The position numbers were made by a program, and so were the translations under genes. This document shows positions 20,069 to 28,068 of a stretch of DNA of 37,716 bases, in pieces (positions within the stretch are counted from its first letter, which is position 1; each line of letters begins with the position of its first letter). The stretch spans positions 1 to 37,716 of the forward strand of contig NZ_FNDX01000056.1 of NCBI RefSeq assembly GCF_900099765.1, in the 5' to 3' direction. A model generated the notes under the pieces. The model made no database searches, was not told the origin of the DNA, and saw only the letters and a list, made by a program, of their open reading frames with translations. Origin of the DNA: Paenibacillus typhae. GTDB lineage: Bacteria > Bacillota > Bacilli > Paenibacillales > Paenibacillaceae.

Positions 20069-21471
20069 TTGCGCCGCCACCGCATTCCCTGCGGAGTATC
20101 CTCCAGCAGAATGCCGAGGCTGTTCAGCTCATCACGGATCTCATCGGACCGGCTCCAGTTCTTGTTCTTGCGCGCTTCAGCCCGTTCAGCAATCAGGCGT
20201 TCAACCTCTTCACCTGCCACCTCAGCTTCAAGCTCAGGAGTCAGGTTTAATACAGCATTCATTTCAGCGTAAGTCTTCAGCAGCGCTGCGAGATCTGCCG
20301 CCGCAGCATCTGTCTTGGCCAGCGTTTGATTCGCCAGGCTCACCCAGTCAAACACGGCGGTGATGGCATCCGGCGTATTGAAATCATCCTGCATTTTCGC
20401 ATGAAAACTGCCGGTGATTGCGGCCAGCCGCTCGGTAACCGCAGCGCTCGCTTCACCCTCAGCCCCTTCAGGGGCCAGTTCAAGCCTGTGTTTCACATTG
20501 CTCTCGGCAAGCGCAATCCGTTCCACGCTCTTATCCGCTGACAGCAGTGCTTCCTCCGTAAAGTTCAGCTGATTGCGGTAATGGCTGGAGAGCATGAAAT
20601 ACCGGATAGTGCCTGCCTTAAAGCGGGCGCGGATATCTTTTACAAGTAAGCCGTTACCCAGAGATTTCGACATTTTCTCGTCGCCGATGTTCAGAAACGC
20701 GTTGTGCATCCAATAATTCGACAGCGGTTCACCAGTCAGCGCTTCAGTCTGTGCACATTCGCATTCATGGTGCGGGAATTTCAGATCTTCTCCGCCGCCA
20801 TGGATGTCGATAGTCTTGCCTAAATATTCGCGGACCATCGCCGAGCACTCAATGTGCCAGCCGGGACGTCCTTCTCCCCATGGACTTGCCCAGTGCACCT
20901 CGCCCGGTTTGGCCGCTTTCCAGAGTACAAAATCCTCCTGGTTTTCCTTGCGGGGATCTACCTCGACGCGGATACCGAAGCGCAGTTCCTCCAGATTCTG
21001 GCGGGACAGCTTGCCGTAATCGGCAAATTTACCGGTACGGTAATACACATCCCCGCCGTTCTCATAGGCGTAGCCCTTCTCTTCAAGCTCCTTGATAAAC
21101 TCAATAATCTTATCCATGCTCTCCGTAACCCGCGGATTCATGGTCGCCGGCTTCACGCCGAGTCCGGCCAGATCCTCCTGATATGCCGCAATGAACATGT
21201 CCGCAACCTCGGCTACAGTGATGTTCATCTCTTCCGCTTTGCGGATCATTTTGTCGTCCACATCAGTGAAGTTGGTCAGATAACGCACTTCGTTGCCGAG
21301 TGATTCCAGATAGTTGCGCACCATATCAAAAACGATAACCGGTCTGGCATTCCCGATGTGCATGTAGCCGTAGACTGTAGGCCCGCATACGTACATCTTC
21401 ACTTTGCCCGGCTCCTGCGGTACAAACTCTTCTTTACTGCGTGTCATAGTGTTGTAGATTTGCAAAGCCAT
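20065..21471 (-). CDS. cysS: Cysteinyl-tRNA synthetase
   Basis: Class I synthetase charging tRNA-Cys. The 468-aa product has zinc-ligand Cys29 in VCGPTVYGYMHIGN with the HIGH-like HIGN at 38-41. It also has HIECSAM and HHECECAQTE (other zinc ligands) and the KMSKS loop (DEKMSKSLGNG) near residue 265. The C-terminal anticodon-binding part ends NSLGILLEDTPQGMRWRRK. The ATG at 21471 is chosen over an in-frame TTG at 21483 because AAAGGA lies too close to the TTG. It is 54 bp behind cysE and controlled by the upstream Cys T-box. Confidence 0.98.
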   Translation of the reverse strand: MALQIYNTMTRSKEEFVPQEPGKVKMYVCGPTVYGYMHIGNARPVIVFDMVRNYLESLGNEVRYLTNFTDVDDKMIRKAEEMNITVAEVADMFIAAYQEDLAGLGVKPATMNPRVTESMDKIIEFIKELEEKGYAYENGGDVYYRTGKFADYGKLSRQNLEELRFGIRVEVDPRKENQEDFVLWKAAKPGEVHWASPWGEGRPGWHIECSAMVREYLGKTIDIHGGGEDLKFPHHECECAQTEALTGEPLSNYWMHNAFLNIGDEKMSKSLGNGLLVKDIRARFKAGTIRYFMLSSHYRNQLNFTEEALLSADKSVERIALAESNVKHRLELAPEGAEGEASAAVTERLAAITGSFHAKMQDDFNTPDAITAVFDWVSLANQTLAKTDAAAADLAALLKTYAEMNAVLNLTPELEAEVAGEEVERLIAERAEARKNKNWSRSDEIRDELNSLGILLEDTPQGMRWRRK

Positions 21472-21525
21472 TTCTGTTCCCAATCCTTTCTGTTGTTCCG
21501 GGATTCACTTAAACTCCGGCAATCT

Positions 21526-22218
21526 TTAAATTTCATAATCCCCGATATACTGCTGGCTTTCCAGCCTCCGCTGCTCCGCCTTCTGTTTATCCTCATTACC
21601 CATCTGCTCGCGCAGCTCCTCAATTTCCTTCTGCAGAAACCGCAGGGAATCAATGAGCGGATCGGGCATTTTGGTATGATCCAGGCGGTCGGATACCCGT
21701 TCCCCGTTGCGCTTGACTACACGTCCAGGGTTGCCCACGACTGTACTGTTGTTCGGGACTTCCCGCAGAACGACAGCGTTGGAGCCTATATTTGAATTAT
21801 CGCCGATCCGGAAGGATCCCAGTACTTTTGCCCCTGAACCGATAACCACATTGTTGCCGACCGTCGGATGACGTTTGCCCTTTTCCTTCCCCGTACCGCC
21901 AAGGGTTACCCCCTGATAGATGATGACGTCGTCGCCAATTTCACAGGTTTCACCAATGACGATCCCCATGCCATGGTCAATGAACAGCCGGTTACCGATC
22001 CGCGCGCCGGGGTGGATCTCCACACCGGTCATGAACCGGCTGAACTGCGAGACAATCCGTGCCAGTGTAAACCACCGGCGGGTATACAGGGAGTGGGCGA
22101 TCCTGTGCGCCCATATTGCGTGAAGTCCGGCATAAGTAAAAACAACCTCGAATTTGCTCCGCGCCGCGGGATCGTTGTCGAATACAGCCCGGATATCCGA
22201 CTTTATATGCTTAAACAT
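21526..22218 (-). CDS. cysE: Serine O-acetyltransferase
   Basis: First step of cysteine synthesis from serine: transfers acetyl from acetyl-CoA to give O-acetylserine. The 230-aa product has the N-terminal helical part and then left-handed beta-helix hexapeptide repeats (VEIHPGARIGNRLFIDHGMG, IGETCEIGDDVIIYQGVTLG, VGNNVVIGSGAKVLGSFRIG). A C-terminal charged tail follows. The ATG at 22218 follows GAGGGG by 7 nt. It is the first gene behind the cysteine T-box, so acetylserine synthesis and tRNA-Cys charging rise together when tRNA-Cys is uncharged. Confidence 0.97.
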   Translation of the reverse strand: MFKHIKSDIRAVFDNDPAARSKFEVVFTYAGLHAIWAHRIAHSLYTRRWFTLARIVSQFSRFMTGVEIHPGARIGNRLFIDHGMGIVIGETCEIGDDVIIYQGVTLGGTGKEKGKRHPTVGNNVVIGSGAKVLGSFRIGDNSNIGSNAVVLREVPNNSTVVGNPGRVVKRNGERVSDRLDHTKMPDPLIDSLRFLQKEIEELREQMGNEDKQKAEQRRLESQQYIGDYEI

Positions 22219-22337
22219 CACGTTTCCCCTCTTCTTGGCTTCGCCGCCTCCTGTTAACAGGTACGCTTGACGAAGGTAGTATCAACCCGCTTTGTAACCC
22301 ACCACTGCAAGGCACTGAACACTCCTTATATTCCGAC

Positions 22338-22650
22338 AAAAAACGCCTCTGCAGCTCAAAGCTGCAGAGGCGTTAAACCGCGGTTCCACTCTGCTTGGAT
22401 CATGCATCAGCACTTATAGCCGTTCCCGGCCTGCTGCTGATGCCATCCCTCTTGCGTTAATAACGGCAACGTTCCCGGCACAGCCTAACGCTCCTCTCAC
22501 GGAACCGCTCAGCCGCACAGCTCACAGGCGCATGTTCTGCGGAAGACAAGTGAATAACTCCCAGCCACAAAGGAAACAGATCCTCAGCGGTTATTCTCTC
22601 TGGCAATTGTCTTTAAACGCATACTTCTCCTGATCACAGCTATTACAATA
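22338..22650 (-). promoter_or_regulatory. T-box riboswitch, cysteine-specific, controlling cysE-cysS
   Basis: The T-box sequence GTGGAACCGCGG lies at 22378-22389 on the minus strand. A terminator with a GC-rich stem and T-run follows at 22338-22375. The antiterminator can form by pairing GCAGAG (22394-22389) with CTCTGC of the terminator's 5' arm (22351-22346). Stem I has the AGAGAG element near 22599 and a specifier region GAACATGCGCC in which UGC (22532-22530) is the cysteine codon. A GCATCAGCA/TGCTGATGC stem lies before the T-box. Known mechanism: uncharged tRNA-Cys binding stabilises the antiterminator. Confidence 0.92.
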
Positions 22651-22657
22651 TGTCTCT

Positions 22658-22686
22658 ATCTTAGCGAAAAGAACCTGGACTGACAA
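22658..22686 (-). promoter_or_regulatory. Sigma-A promoter of the cysE-cysS T-box transcript
   Basis: The minus strand reads TTGTCA, 17 bp, TAAGAT. It lies 24 bp past the gltX stop and starts transcription just before stem I of the T-box. This separates cysES control from gltX. Confidence 0.7.
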
Positions 22687-22709
22687 GGGTTATAAGCAGC
22701 GTCTTCAGC

Positions 22710-24173
22710 CTAGTTCCCTTTAATTTGTGATTTCAGGCGTTCAATTACCCGGTTGCGTCCAAGCAGGGCAATTGTCACATTAAGATCACGGCCATGCGTC
22801 TGGCCGGTCAGGGCGACACGGATCGGCATAAACAACCCTTTACCCTTATGGCCGGTTTCTTTCTGCACTTCTTTAATCAGCACTGCCATGTTCGCAGCAG
22901 TGAAGTCCCCAGTAGCTTCCACCTTAGCCAGGAATGCGGACAACACCTCCGGCACCTGCGGCTCGGCAAGCACCTGGGCTGCTTCAGTCTCCAGCTCCAG
23001 ATGGCTGCGGAAGAACAGCTCGGACAACGCAACGATGTCTGATGCCGCCGTCATCTGCTCCTGGTACAGCGCTACAAGGCTTTCGGCCCAAGTCTGCTGC
23101 TCTTCATTCAGCTCTGCCGGCAGCCGGCCTGCCTTTTGAAGATGCGGGATAGCAAGGCGTGCGATCCGCTGAGGGTCTGCATGCTTGATATAGTGGTTGT
23201 TGAGGTGTGCCAGTTTGTTCTTGTCGAATACAGCCGGGCTCTTCGACAGGCGGTCAGCCGTAAAGATAGAGATCAGCTCTTCCTGGCTGAAGATCTCCTC
23301 TTCCCCTTCCGGCGACCAGCCCAGCAGTGAAATATAATTGAACAGCGCCTCGGGCAGGTAGCCCAGCTGATCGTACTGCTCGATAAATTGAATAATGGAT
23401 TCGTTGCGCTTGCTCAGCTTCTTGTGGTCATCGCCGACAATCAGCGTCATATGGCCGAACAGCGGAGCTTCCCAGCCCAATGCTTCGTAAATCATCAGCT
23501 GGCGCGGCGTATTGGAGATATGATCTTCTCCGCGCAGTACATGGGAAATTTCCATCAGGTGATCATCAACGGCAACCGCGAAGTTGTAGGTTGGAATCCC
23601 GTCCTTCTTCACGATGACAAAGTCACCCATTTCCTTGGTATTAAACGAAATACTGCCTTTAACGATATCGTCAAAGGTATAGGTACGGTCTTCCGGCACC
23701 CGGAAACGGATGCTGGCAATACGCCCCTCTGCCTCAAAGGCAAGACGCTGCTCTTCAGTCAGATTGCGGTGCTTACCGGAATAGCGCGGGGTTTCGCCGC
23801 GTGCGGTCTGTTCTTCACGCTCTGCTTCAAGCTCTTCTTCCGTGCAGTAGCAGCGGTAAGCAAGACCGCGGTCAATCAGATCCTGCCAGTATACGCGGTA
23901 CAGATCCAGACGTTCCGTCTGGCGGTACGGACCGTACTCCCCGCCTACATCTACGCTCTCATCCCAGTTGATACCCAGCCATTTCAAATACTTCAGCTGG
24001 CTTTCTTCGCCGCCTGCAACGTTGCGCTTTACGTCCGTATCTTCGATCCGGATAATGAATTTGCCGCCCTGATTCCGGGCAAACAGATAGTTAAACAATG
24101 CCGTTCTGGCATTTCCGATATGTAAATGTCCCGTAGGGCTCGGTGCATAACGCACCCGGACTTGATCCGCCAC
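22710..24173 (-). CDS. gltX: Glutamyl-tRNA synthetase
   Basis: Class I synthetase charging tRNA-Glu; in Bacillales it also misacylates tRNA-Gln, which GatCAB then corrects. The 487-aa product has the HIGH motif in YAPSPTGHLHIGNARTALF (HIGN at 18-21), zinc-like cysteines in YRCYCTEEE, and the KMSKS-type loop HKKLSKRN near residue 252. The C-terminal anticodon domain is complete. The start is GTG at 24173 with GGAGGG upstream. It follows ispF by 51 bp. Confidence 0.98.
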   Translation of the reverse strand: MADQVRVRYAPSPTGHLHIGNARTALFNYLFARNQGGKFIIRIEDTDVKRNVAGGEESQLKYLKWLGINWDESVDVGGEYGPYRQTERLDLYRVYWQDLIDRGLAYRCYCTEEELEAEREEQTARGETPRYSGKHRNLTEEQRLAFEAEGRIASIRFRVPEDRTYTFDDIVKGSISFNTKEMGDFVIVKKDGIPTYNFAVAVDDHLMEISHVLRGEDHISNTPRQLMIYEALGWEAPLFGHMTLIVGDDHKKLSKRNESIIQFIEQYDQLGYLPEALFNYISLLGWSPEGEEEIFSQEELISIFTADRLSKSPAVFDKNKLAHLNNHYIKHADPQRIARLAIPHLQKAGRLPAELNEEQQTWAESLVALYQEQMTAASDIVALSELFFRSHLELETEAAQVLAEPQVPEVLSAFLAKVEATGDFTAANMAVLIKEVQKETGHKGKGLFMPIRVALTGQTHGRDLNVTIALLGRNRVIERLKSQIKGN

Positions 24174-24224
24174 TGTAATTCCCTCCGCTTCATAATGGGT
24201 AAAATTAGGCCTTGCATAGCCATC

Positions 24225-24713
24225 TCAAGATGATATCACATCTTGGAGCAGGCAGACAATAGATTGTGCCGCAATTCCTTCGCCGCGTCCGGTGAAGCCC
24301 AGCTGTTCCGTCGTTGTTGCCTTTACATTAACCCTGGAAACCTCTGCACCCAGCGCTTTGGCAATAATCTCTGTCATTTGCGGGATATAAGGAGCCATCT
24401 TGGGCTTCTGTGCGATTATAGTAGAATCAATATTCCCAAGCTTGTAGCCGCGCTCACGGGCAAGCCCCCATACATGCTCCAGCAGCTTCAGGCTGTCTGC
24501 ATCCTTAAACGCCGGGTCAGTATCGGGAAAATGCCGGCCGATATCGCCAAGCCCCAGTGCCCCCAGGATGGCATCGCTGACTGCGTGCAGCAGCACATCC
24601 GCATCGGAGTGGCCCAGCAGCCCCTTTTCATAAGGAATCGTTACACCGCCAATAATACACGGTCTTCCCTCTACCAGCTGGTGTACATCAAATCCTTGTC
24701 CTACAGCTATCAT
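24225..24713 (-). CDS. ispF: 2-C-methyl-D-erythritol 2,4-cyclodiphosphate synthase
   Basis: MEP-pathway enzyme that cyclises CDP-methylerythritol 2-phosphate with release of CMP. The 162-aa product has the metal ligands in GQGFDVHQLVEG (Asp and His), the conserved GLLGHSDADVLLHAVSDAIL loop, DIGRHFPDTDPAFK, and the C-terminal NVKATTTEQLGFTGRGEGIA. The ATG at 24713 lies 3 bp after the ispD stop, so the two enzymes are coupled, in the usual yacL-ispD-ispF-gltX order. Confidence 0.98.
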   Translation of the reverse strand: MIAVGQGFDVHQLVEGRPCIIGGVTIPYEKGLLGHSDADVLLHAVSDAILGALGLGDIGRHFPDTDPAFKDADSLKLLEHVWGLARERGYKLGNIDSTIIAQKPKMAPYIPQMTEIIAKALGAEVSRVNVKATTTEQLGFTGRGEGIAAQSIVCLLQDVISS

Positions 24714-24716
24714 CTG

Positions 24717-25409
24717 TTAACCCTCTCCCCTGATTCTTTGTGTATACTCTGCAAAATCCAGATCCTCCGGTGTTGTCAGCTTGATATTGATGTAGCTTCC
24801 CTCCACCACAGAGACCGTAATACCGCTGCGTTCCGCAAGACTGGAATCATCGGTACCGAGAAATCCGTCCCGCTCCGCCGCTTCATAGGATGCCATCAGC
24901 TCAGACAGACGAAAAGTCTGCGGGGTCTGAATCGCCCACAGACTTCGCCGGTCAGGTGTAGACACCACTCGGCCTGCACCATCTACCTGCTTAATAGTAT
25001 CCTTAACCGGTACAGCAAGCACTGACGCCCCGGTCTGGGCAGCTTTGCTGTAACAGGCGCTTATCTCTGTTGCCTGTACAAACGGGCGTACGCCGTCATG
25101 AACCATGACCCAGTCTGTCTCCAGCGCCTGCAGTCCCTTGTACACGGAATGCTGCCGCTCTGCACCGCCGGCAATAACAGCCTTAACTTTATCCAGCCTG
25201 TAGGCATCCACCCATTCCCGGCAGCGGAGGATATCCGCTTCACCGGTCACCAGCACGATCTCGGAGATAAGCTCATGCCGCTGGAACACCTCAAGCGTAT
25301 GAACGATTACCGGTTTATCCTGCAGCAGCAGATACTGCTTACTCTCAGCGGTCCCCATCCTTGTCCCTTTGCCTGCCGCCACAATTACGGCGCCCACACT
25401 GTTTGACAT
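24717..25409 (-). CDS. ispD: 2-C-methyl-D-erythritol 4-phosphate cytidylyltransferase
   Basis: MEP-pathway enzyme that joins CTP and methylerythritol 4-phosphate. The 230-aa product begins MSNSVGAVIVAAGKGTRMG, the glycine-rich CTP-binding loop. It contains SKQYLLLQDKPVIVHTL, HDGVRPFV, PVKDTIKQV, WAIQTPQTFR and KLTTPEDL, all family signatures. The frame is open to 25541, but the ATG at 25409 has CAGGAG upstream and matches the family N-terminus. Confidence 0.97.
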   Translation of the reverse strand: MSNSVGAVIVAAGKGTRMGTAESKQYLLLQDKPVIVHTLEVFQRHELISEIVLVTGEADILRCREWVDAYRLDKVKAVIAGGAERQHSVYKGLQALETDWVMVHDGVRPFVQATEISACYSKAAQTGASVLAVPVKDTIKQVDGAGRVVSTPDRRSLWAIQTPQTFRLSELMASYEAAERDGFLGTDDSSLAERSGITVSVVEGSYINIKLTTPEDLDFAEYTQRIRGEG

Positions 25410-25506
25410 GTTCTTTAGGCTCCTGTCTTTCACGTATATCCCCATCATAACGTGTTTGGCGGGCATTTCCAACCCGCAAGACATATTAGAGCCTTCCTCA
25501 AGGCGC

Positions 25507-26595
25507 TTACTGCGCTTTTTCCAGCAGCTTCGGCTTGGCAAAAATCATTCTGCCGGCAGAGGTCTGCAGCACACTCGTCACCAGCACTTCCATCGTAGTG
25601 CCGATATACTCACGCCCGCCTTCGACGACAATCATCGTGCCGTCATCCAGATAAGCCACCCCCTGGCCGTGCTCCTTGCCGTCCTTGATGACCTGTACGA
25701 TGATTTCCTCTCCGGGCAGCACAACCGGTTTAACCGCATTGGCCAGATCATTGATGTTCAGCACAGACACACCCTGAAGCTCACAAACCTTATTCAGGTT
25801 AAAATCATTCGTGACCACCTTGCCGCGCAGCACCTTTGCCAGCTTGACCAGCTTGCTGTCCACCTCGGAGATCTCTTCAAAATCCCCTTCGTAGATAAGT
25901 ACCTTCACATCCAGCTCTTTCTGGATTTTGTTGAGAATGTCCAGGCCGCGCCGTCCGCGGTTACGCTTCAAGAGATCCGAGGAGTCAGCAATATGCTGCA
26001 GCTCCTCAAGCACGAATTCCGGGATAACAATCGTCCCTTCGATAAAGCCCGTCTTGCAGATATCCGCGATCCGTCCGTCGATGATGACGCTCGTATCCAG
26101 AATTTTATGCTCCTCAAGGCCCCGGCCTTCCGGCTCTTCCGTCTGCCCCCAGCGTCCGGTTGCCCAGAGTGAAGCCAGCTCTTCTTTCTTTTCCAGACCG
26201 ATCCGCAGCCCCATATAACCGAGTGCCAGTGTAGCCGCCACCTGCAGCAGATCCCCCGCTTTACCGAGCCAGTCCATGGCCGGATACAGAAGCAGGGATA
26301 GCAGAAGCCCTCCGGTGAGTCCGGCGGCGCCTGCAGCCATTTCATTCATCGGTATACGCGAACAGTACGTTACCGCCTCCCGCAGCTTCAAACCGCCCCA
26401 ATCCGCGCATAAAGTCCCCGCAATCAAAAAAATAATGGCTCCCAGCACCGTAAACAAAATGCTCCCATCCACAGGCAGATCTCCTGCCAGTCTGTCCATC
26501 CCCTGCGGGAATCCTTTTTCTGCCGTATGGTATAGCGAATAGCCGGACCAGGCACCAAGCAACCCGGCAAGTGTCAAAACGATTTTTTTCCACAT
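25507..26595 (-). CDS. yacL: Membrane-anchored PIN-TRAM domain protein (YacL)
   Basis: Conserved Firmicutes protein of uncertain role, with features of an RNA-binding nuclease. The 362-aa product has four hydrophobic segments in the first 150 residues. A PIN domain follows (ILDTSVIIDGRIADI, EFVLEELQHIAD, VVTNDFNLNKVC), carrying the acidic metal-binding residues. A C-terminal TRAM domain follows that (VLPGEEIIVQVIKDGKEHGQ onward). The ATG at 26595 is chosen over an in-frame GTG at 26607 because GGAGGTG overlaps the GTG. It heads the transcript toward ispD-ispF-gltX; no convincing promoter was seen in the gap upstream. Confidence 0.93.
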   Translation of the reverse strand: MWKKIVLTLAGLLGAWSGYSLYHTAEKGFPQGMDRLAGDLPVDGSILFTVLGAIIFLIAGTLCADWGGLKLREAVTYCSRIPMNEMAAGAAGLTGGLLLSLLLYPAMDWLGKAGDLLQVAATLALGYMGLRIGLEKKEELASLWATGRWGQTEEPEGRGLEEHKILDTSVIIDGRIADICKTGFIEGTIVIPEFVLEELQHIADSSDLLKRNRGRRGLDILNKIQKELDVKVLIYEGDFEEISEVDSKLVKLAKVLRGKVVTNDFNLNKVCELQGVSVLNINDLANAVKPVVLPGEEIIVQVIKDGKEHGQGVAYLDDGTMIVVEGGREYIGTTMEVLVTSVLQTSAGRMIFAKPKLLEKAQ

Positions 26596-26744
26596 AACCC
26601 TACGCACCTCCTTTTATTCATCCTGAAATGATCTATACCTCTCCAGTATGTTCCAATTATCAGGTTGGTAATCGCAGGGCACGCCTATTTTCTGCAGAAA
26701 AAAGTTACCGGTTATGTAAAGGTTGTCAGGAACTCCTATTCCCG

Positions 26745-26773
26745 TTGAAAACAGGGGGGTACTGGCATATAAT
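26745..26773 (+). promoter_or_regulatory. Strong sigma-A promoter for the plus-strand orphan gene
   Basis: TTGAAA, 17 bp, TATAAT: a perfect -10 and near-perfect -35 with ideal spacing. The start point would be about 27 nt before the ATG at 26807. Confidence 0.85.
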
Positions 26774-26806
26774 GAACTCAATCAAGAACCCAGGGGTGAA
26801 TGGAAA

Positions 26807-27202
26807 ATGAGCGCACCAAGTTTACAGGCCTTTCAGGATCAAGTCTCCGAACTGCTGCTCCGTCACCGTAGTCTGCTGGATGTCATGTCCAAAAACGGCC
26901 AGAGCAGCGCATCCGTCAACCGTGCTGTCGTCAAAGCCATAACCGAATGCGGTTGCATCCAGCTGCACGCCACCAAGCAGGTATTCGAACCGGCGCTTGG
27001 ACTCGAACAAGCCAAGGAGCTGGCCGGCACTCATCTGGAAGGCGAGCTGTGCGAGAACTGCCGCGAGGTGGTCGCCTCCGAACTGGGGCGTGAGCTGTTC
27101 TATATGTCCGCCCTCTGCAATCTGCTTAACATCAATATGGACGAGGTGGTCGCCAAGGAATCACAGAAGTGTGCCACACTCGGACTGTTTAATCTCTCCT
27201 GA
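26807..27202 (+). CDS. Conserved cysteine-rich protein of unknown function, 131 aa
   Basis: The only plus-strand gene in the window. It starts MSAPSLQAFQDQVSELLLRH and is predicted to be mostly helical, without a signal peptide or membrane segment. Cysteines lie at 48 and 50 (TECGC), 82 and 85 (LCENC), 104 and 122, an arrangement that could bind metal or form redox pairs. The end LFYMSALCNLLNINMDEVV is loosely like the last helix of MazG-type proteins, but no catalytic acidic motif is evident. I recall similar short proteins in other Paenibacillus and Bacillus, perhaps under a DUF label, and cannot verify it. AGGGGTG precedes the ATG. It has its own promoter and terminator and lies between yacL and pssA. 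Confidence 0.85.
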   Translation: MSAPSLQAFQDQVSELLLRHRSLLDVMSKNGQSSASVNRAVVKAITECGCIQLHATKQVFEPALGLEQAKELAGTHLEGELCENCREVVASELGRELFYMSALCNLLNINMDEVVAKESQKCATLGLFNLS

Positions 27203-27217
27203 ACCCTAATTAACAGC

Positions 27218-27262
27218 AAAGGCTTTGCCGTTCACTGTCATCAGTGAGGGCAAAGCCTTTTT
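27218..27262 (+). terminator. Intrinsic terminator of the plus-strand orphan gene
   Basis: AAAGGCTTTGCC pairs with GGCAAAGCCTTT, with an inner CACTG/CAGTG stem, followed by TTTTT on the plus strand. The pssA stop is 4 bp away on the other strand; on the minus strand the U-tract is weak, so it may only partly stop pssA transcription. Confidence 0.88.
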
Positions 27263-27265
27263 GGG

Positions 27266-28003
27266 TTAACCGTTCTTTGATTGATACACCTTGTCTTCAG
27301 AACGTCTTCTGCGGCGGTGCCGGCGGCGGGCCGTCAGACGGTCAATGTTCTGCTTGAAGCCATACAGCGCATATAGCGCCAGCAGCGCAAAGATCATTTT
27401 GGCAATCTGCTCAGGGAAAACAACAGCCACGGCCACAGCCACAACAATGACCACCGGTGCGATGAGCACTGCTTTTTTGGGCAGGCCGACCTTCTTGAAG
27501 TTAGGATATTTTACAGTGCTGACCATGAGATAGGATAAGAGCAGCGACGCAACAATCATGAATGGAGCGGACACATCTTTATTGAAAAGAGCCAGTGTGG
27601 CCAGTACGCCACCCGCTGCAGGAATCGGCAATCCAACGAAATATCCGGGAATTCCCGGACGGACATTAAAGCGTGCGAGACGGAGTGCCCCGAATACCGG
27701 GAAAATCGCCGTTACCGTCCAGCCCAGTGCAGAGTTCAAATCCTGCAGGCTGGTCACATACATAATTAAAGCAGGGGCTACCCCAAAGGAGACTACATCG
27801 GATAAAGAATCCAGCTCCTTGCCAAACTCACTTTCACATTTAAGTGCACGCGCGACCCGGCCGTCCAGTCCGTCTAAAAGCATAGCAATAATCACCATGA
27901 TAGCGGCCATGCTGAGCTTGCCGTCTAACGCCATCATGATACCAAACATTCCAAGCATCAGGTTACCGATGGTAAAAAGACTTGGAATTGATTTTTGTAT
28001 CAT
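27266..28003 (-). CDS. pssA: CDP-diacylglycerol-serine O-phosphatidyltransferase
   Basis: Integral membrane enzyme making phosphatidylserine, the precursor of phosphatidylethanolamine. The 245-aa product has the CDP-alcohol phosphatidyltransferase signature exactly: D47 G48 x2 A51 R52 x8 G61 x3 D65 x3 D69. It has six or so hydrophobic segments and a very basic C-terminal tail (ARRRHRRRRRSEDK) likely on the cytoplasmic face. The ATG at 28003 follows AGAGGTG. It is 65 bp behind disA. In B. subtilis pssA lies elsewhere, with psd, so this placement next to disA differs from the model species. Confidence 0.94.
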   Translation of the reverse strand: MIQKSIPSLFTIGNLMLGMFGIMMALDGKLSMAAIMVIIAMLLDGLDGRVARALKCESEFGKELDSLSDVVSFGVAPALIMYVTSLQDLNSALGWTVTAIFPVFGALRLARFNVRPGIPGYFVGLPIPAAGGVLATLALFNKDVSAPFMIVASLLLSYLMVSTVKYPNFKKVGLPKKAVLIAPVVIVVAVAVAVVFPEQIAKMIFALLALYALYGFKQNIDRLTARRRHRRRRRSEDKVYQSKNG

Positions 28004-28068
28004 TTCTTCACCTCTGTCTGCTTACTTTAAAACCAAGTGCCCATCAATATTACGTGATTGTATGTTAT

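Noticed and set aside
26608..26744. Promoter for yacL-ispD-ispF-gltX
   Set aside because: CTGACA, 16 bp, TAACTT and TTGGAA near TATAGA were considered, but spacing or -10 match is poor.
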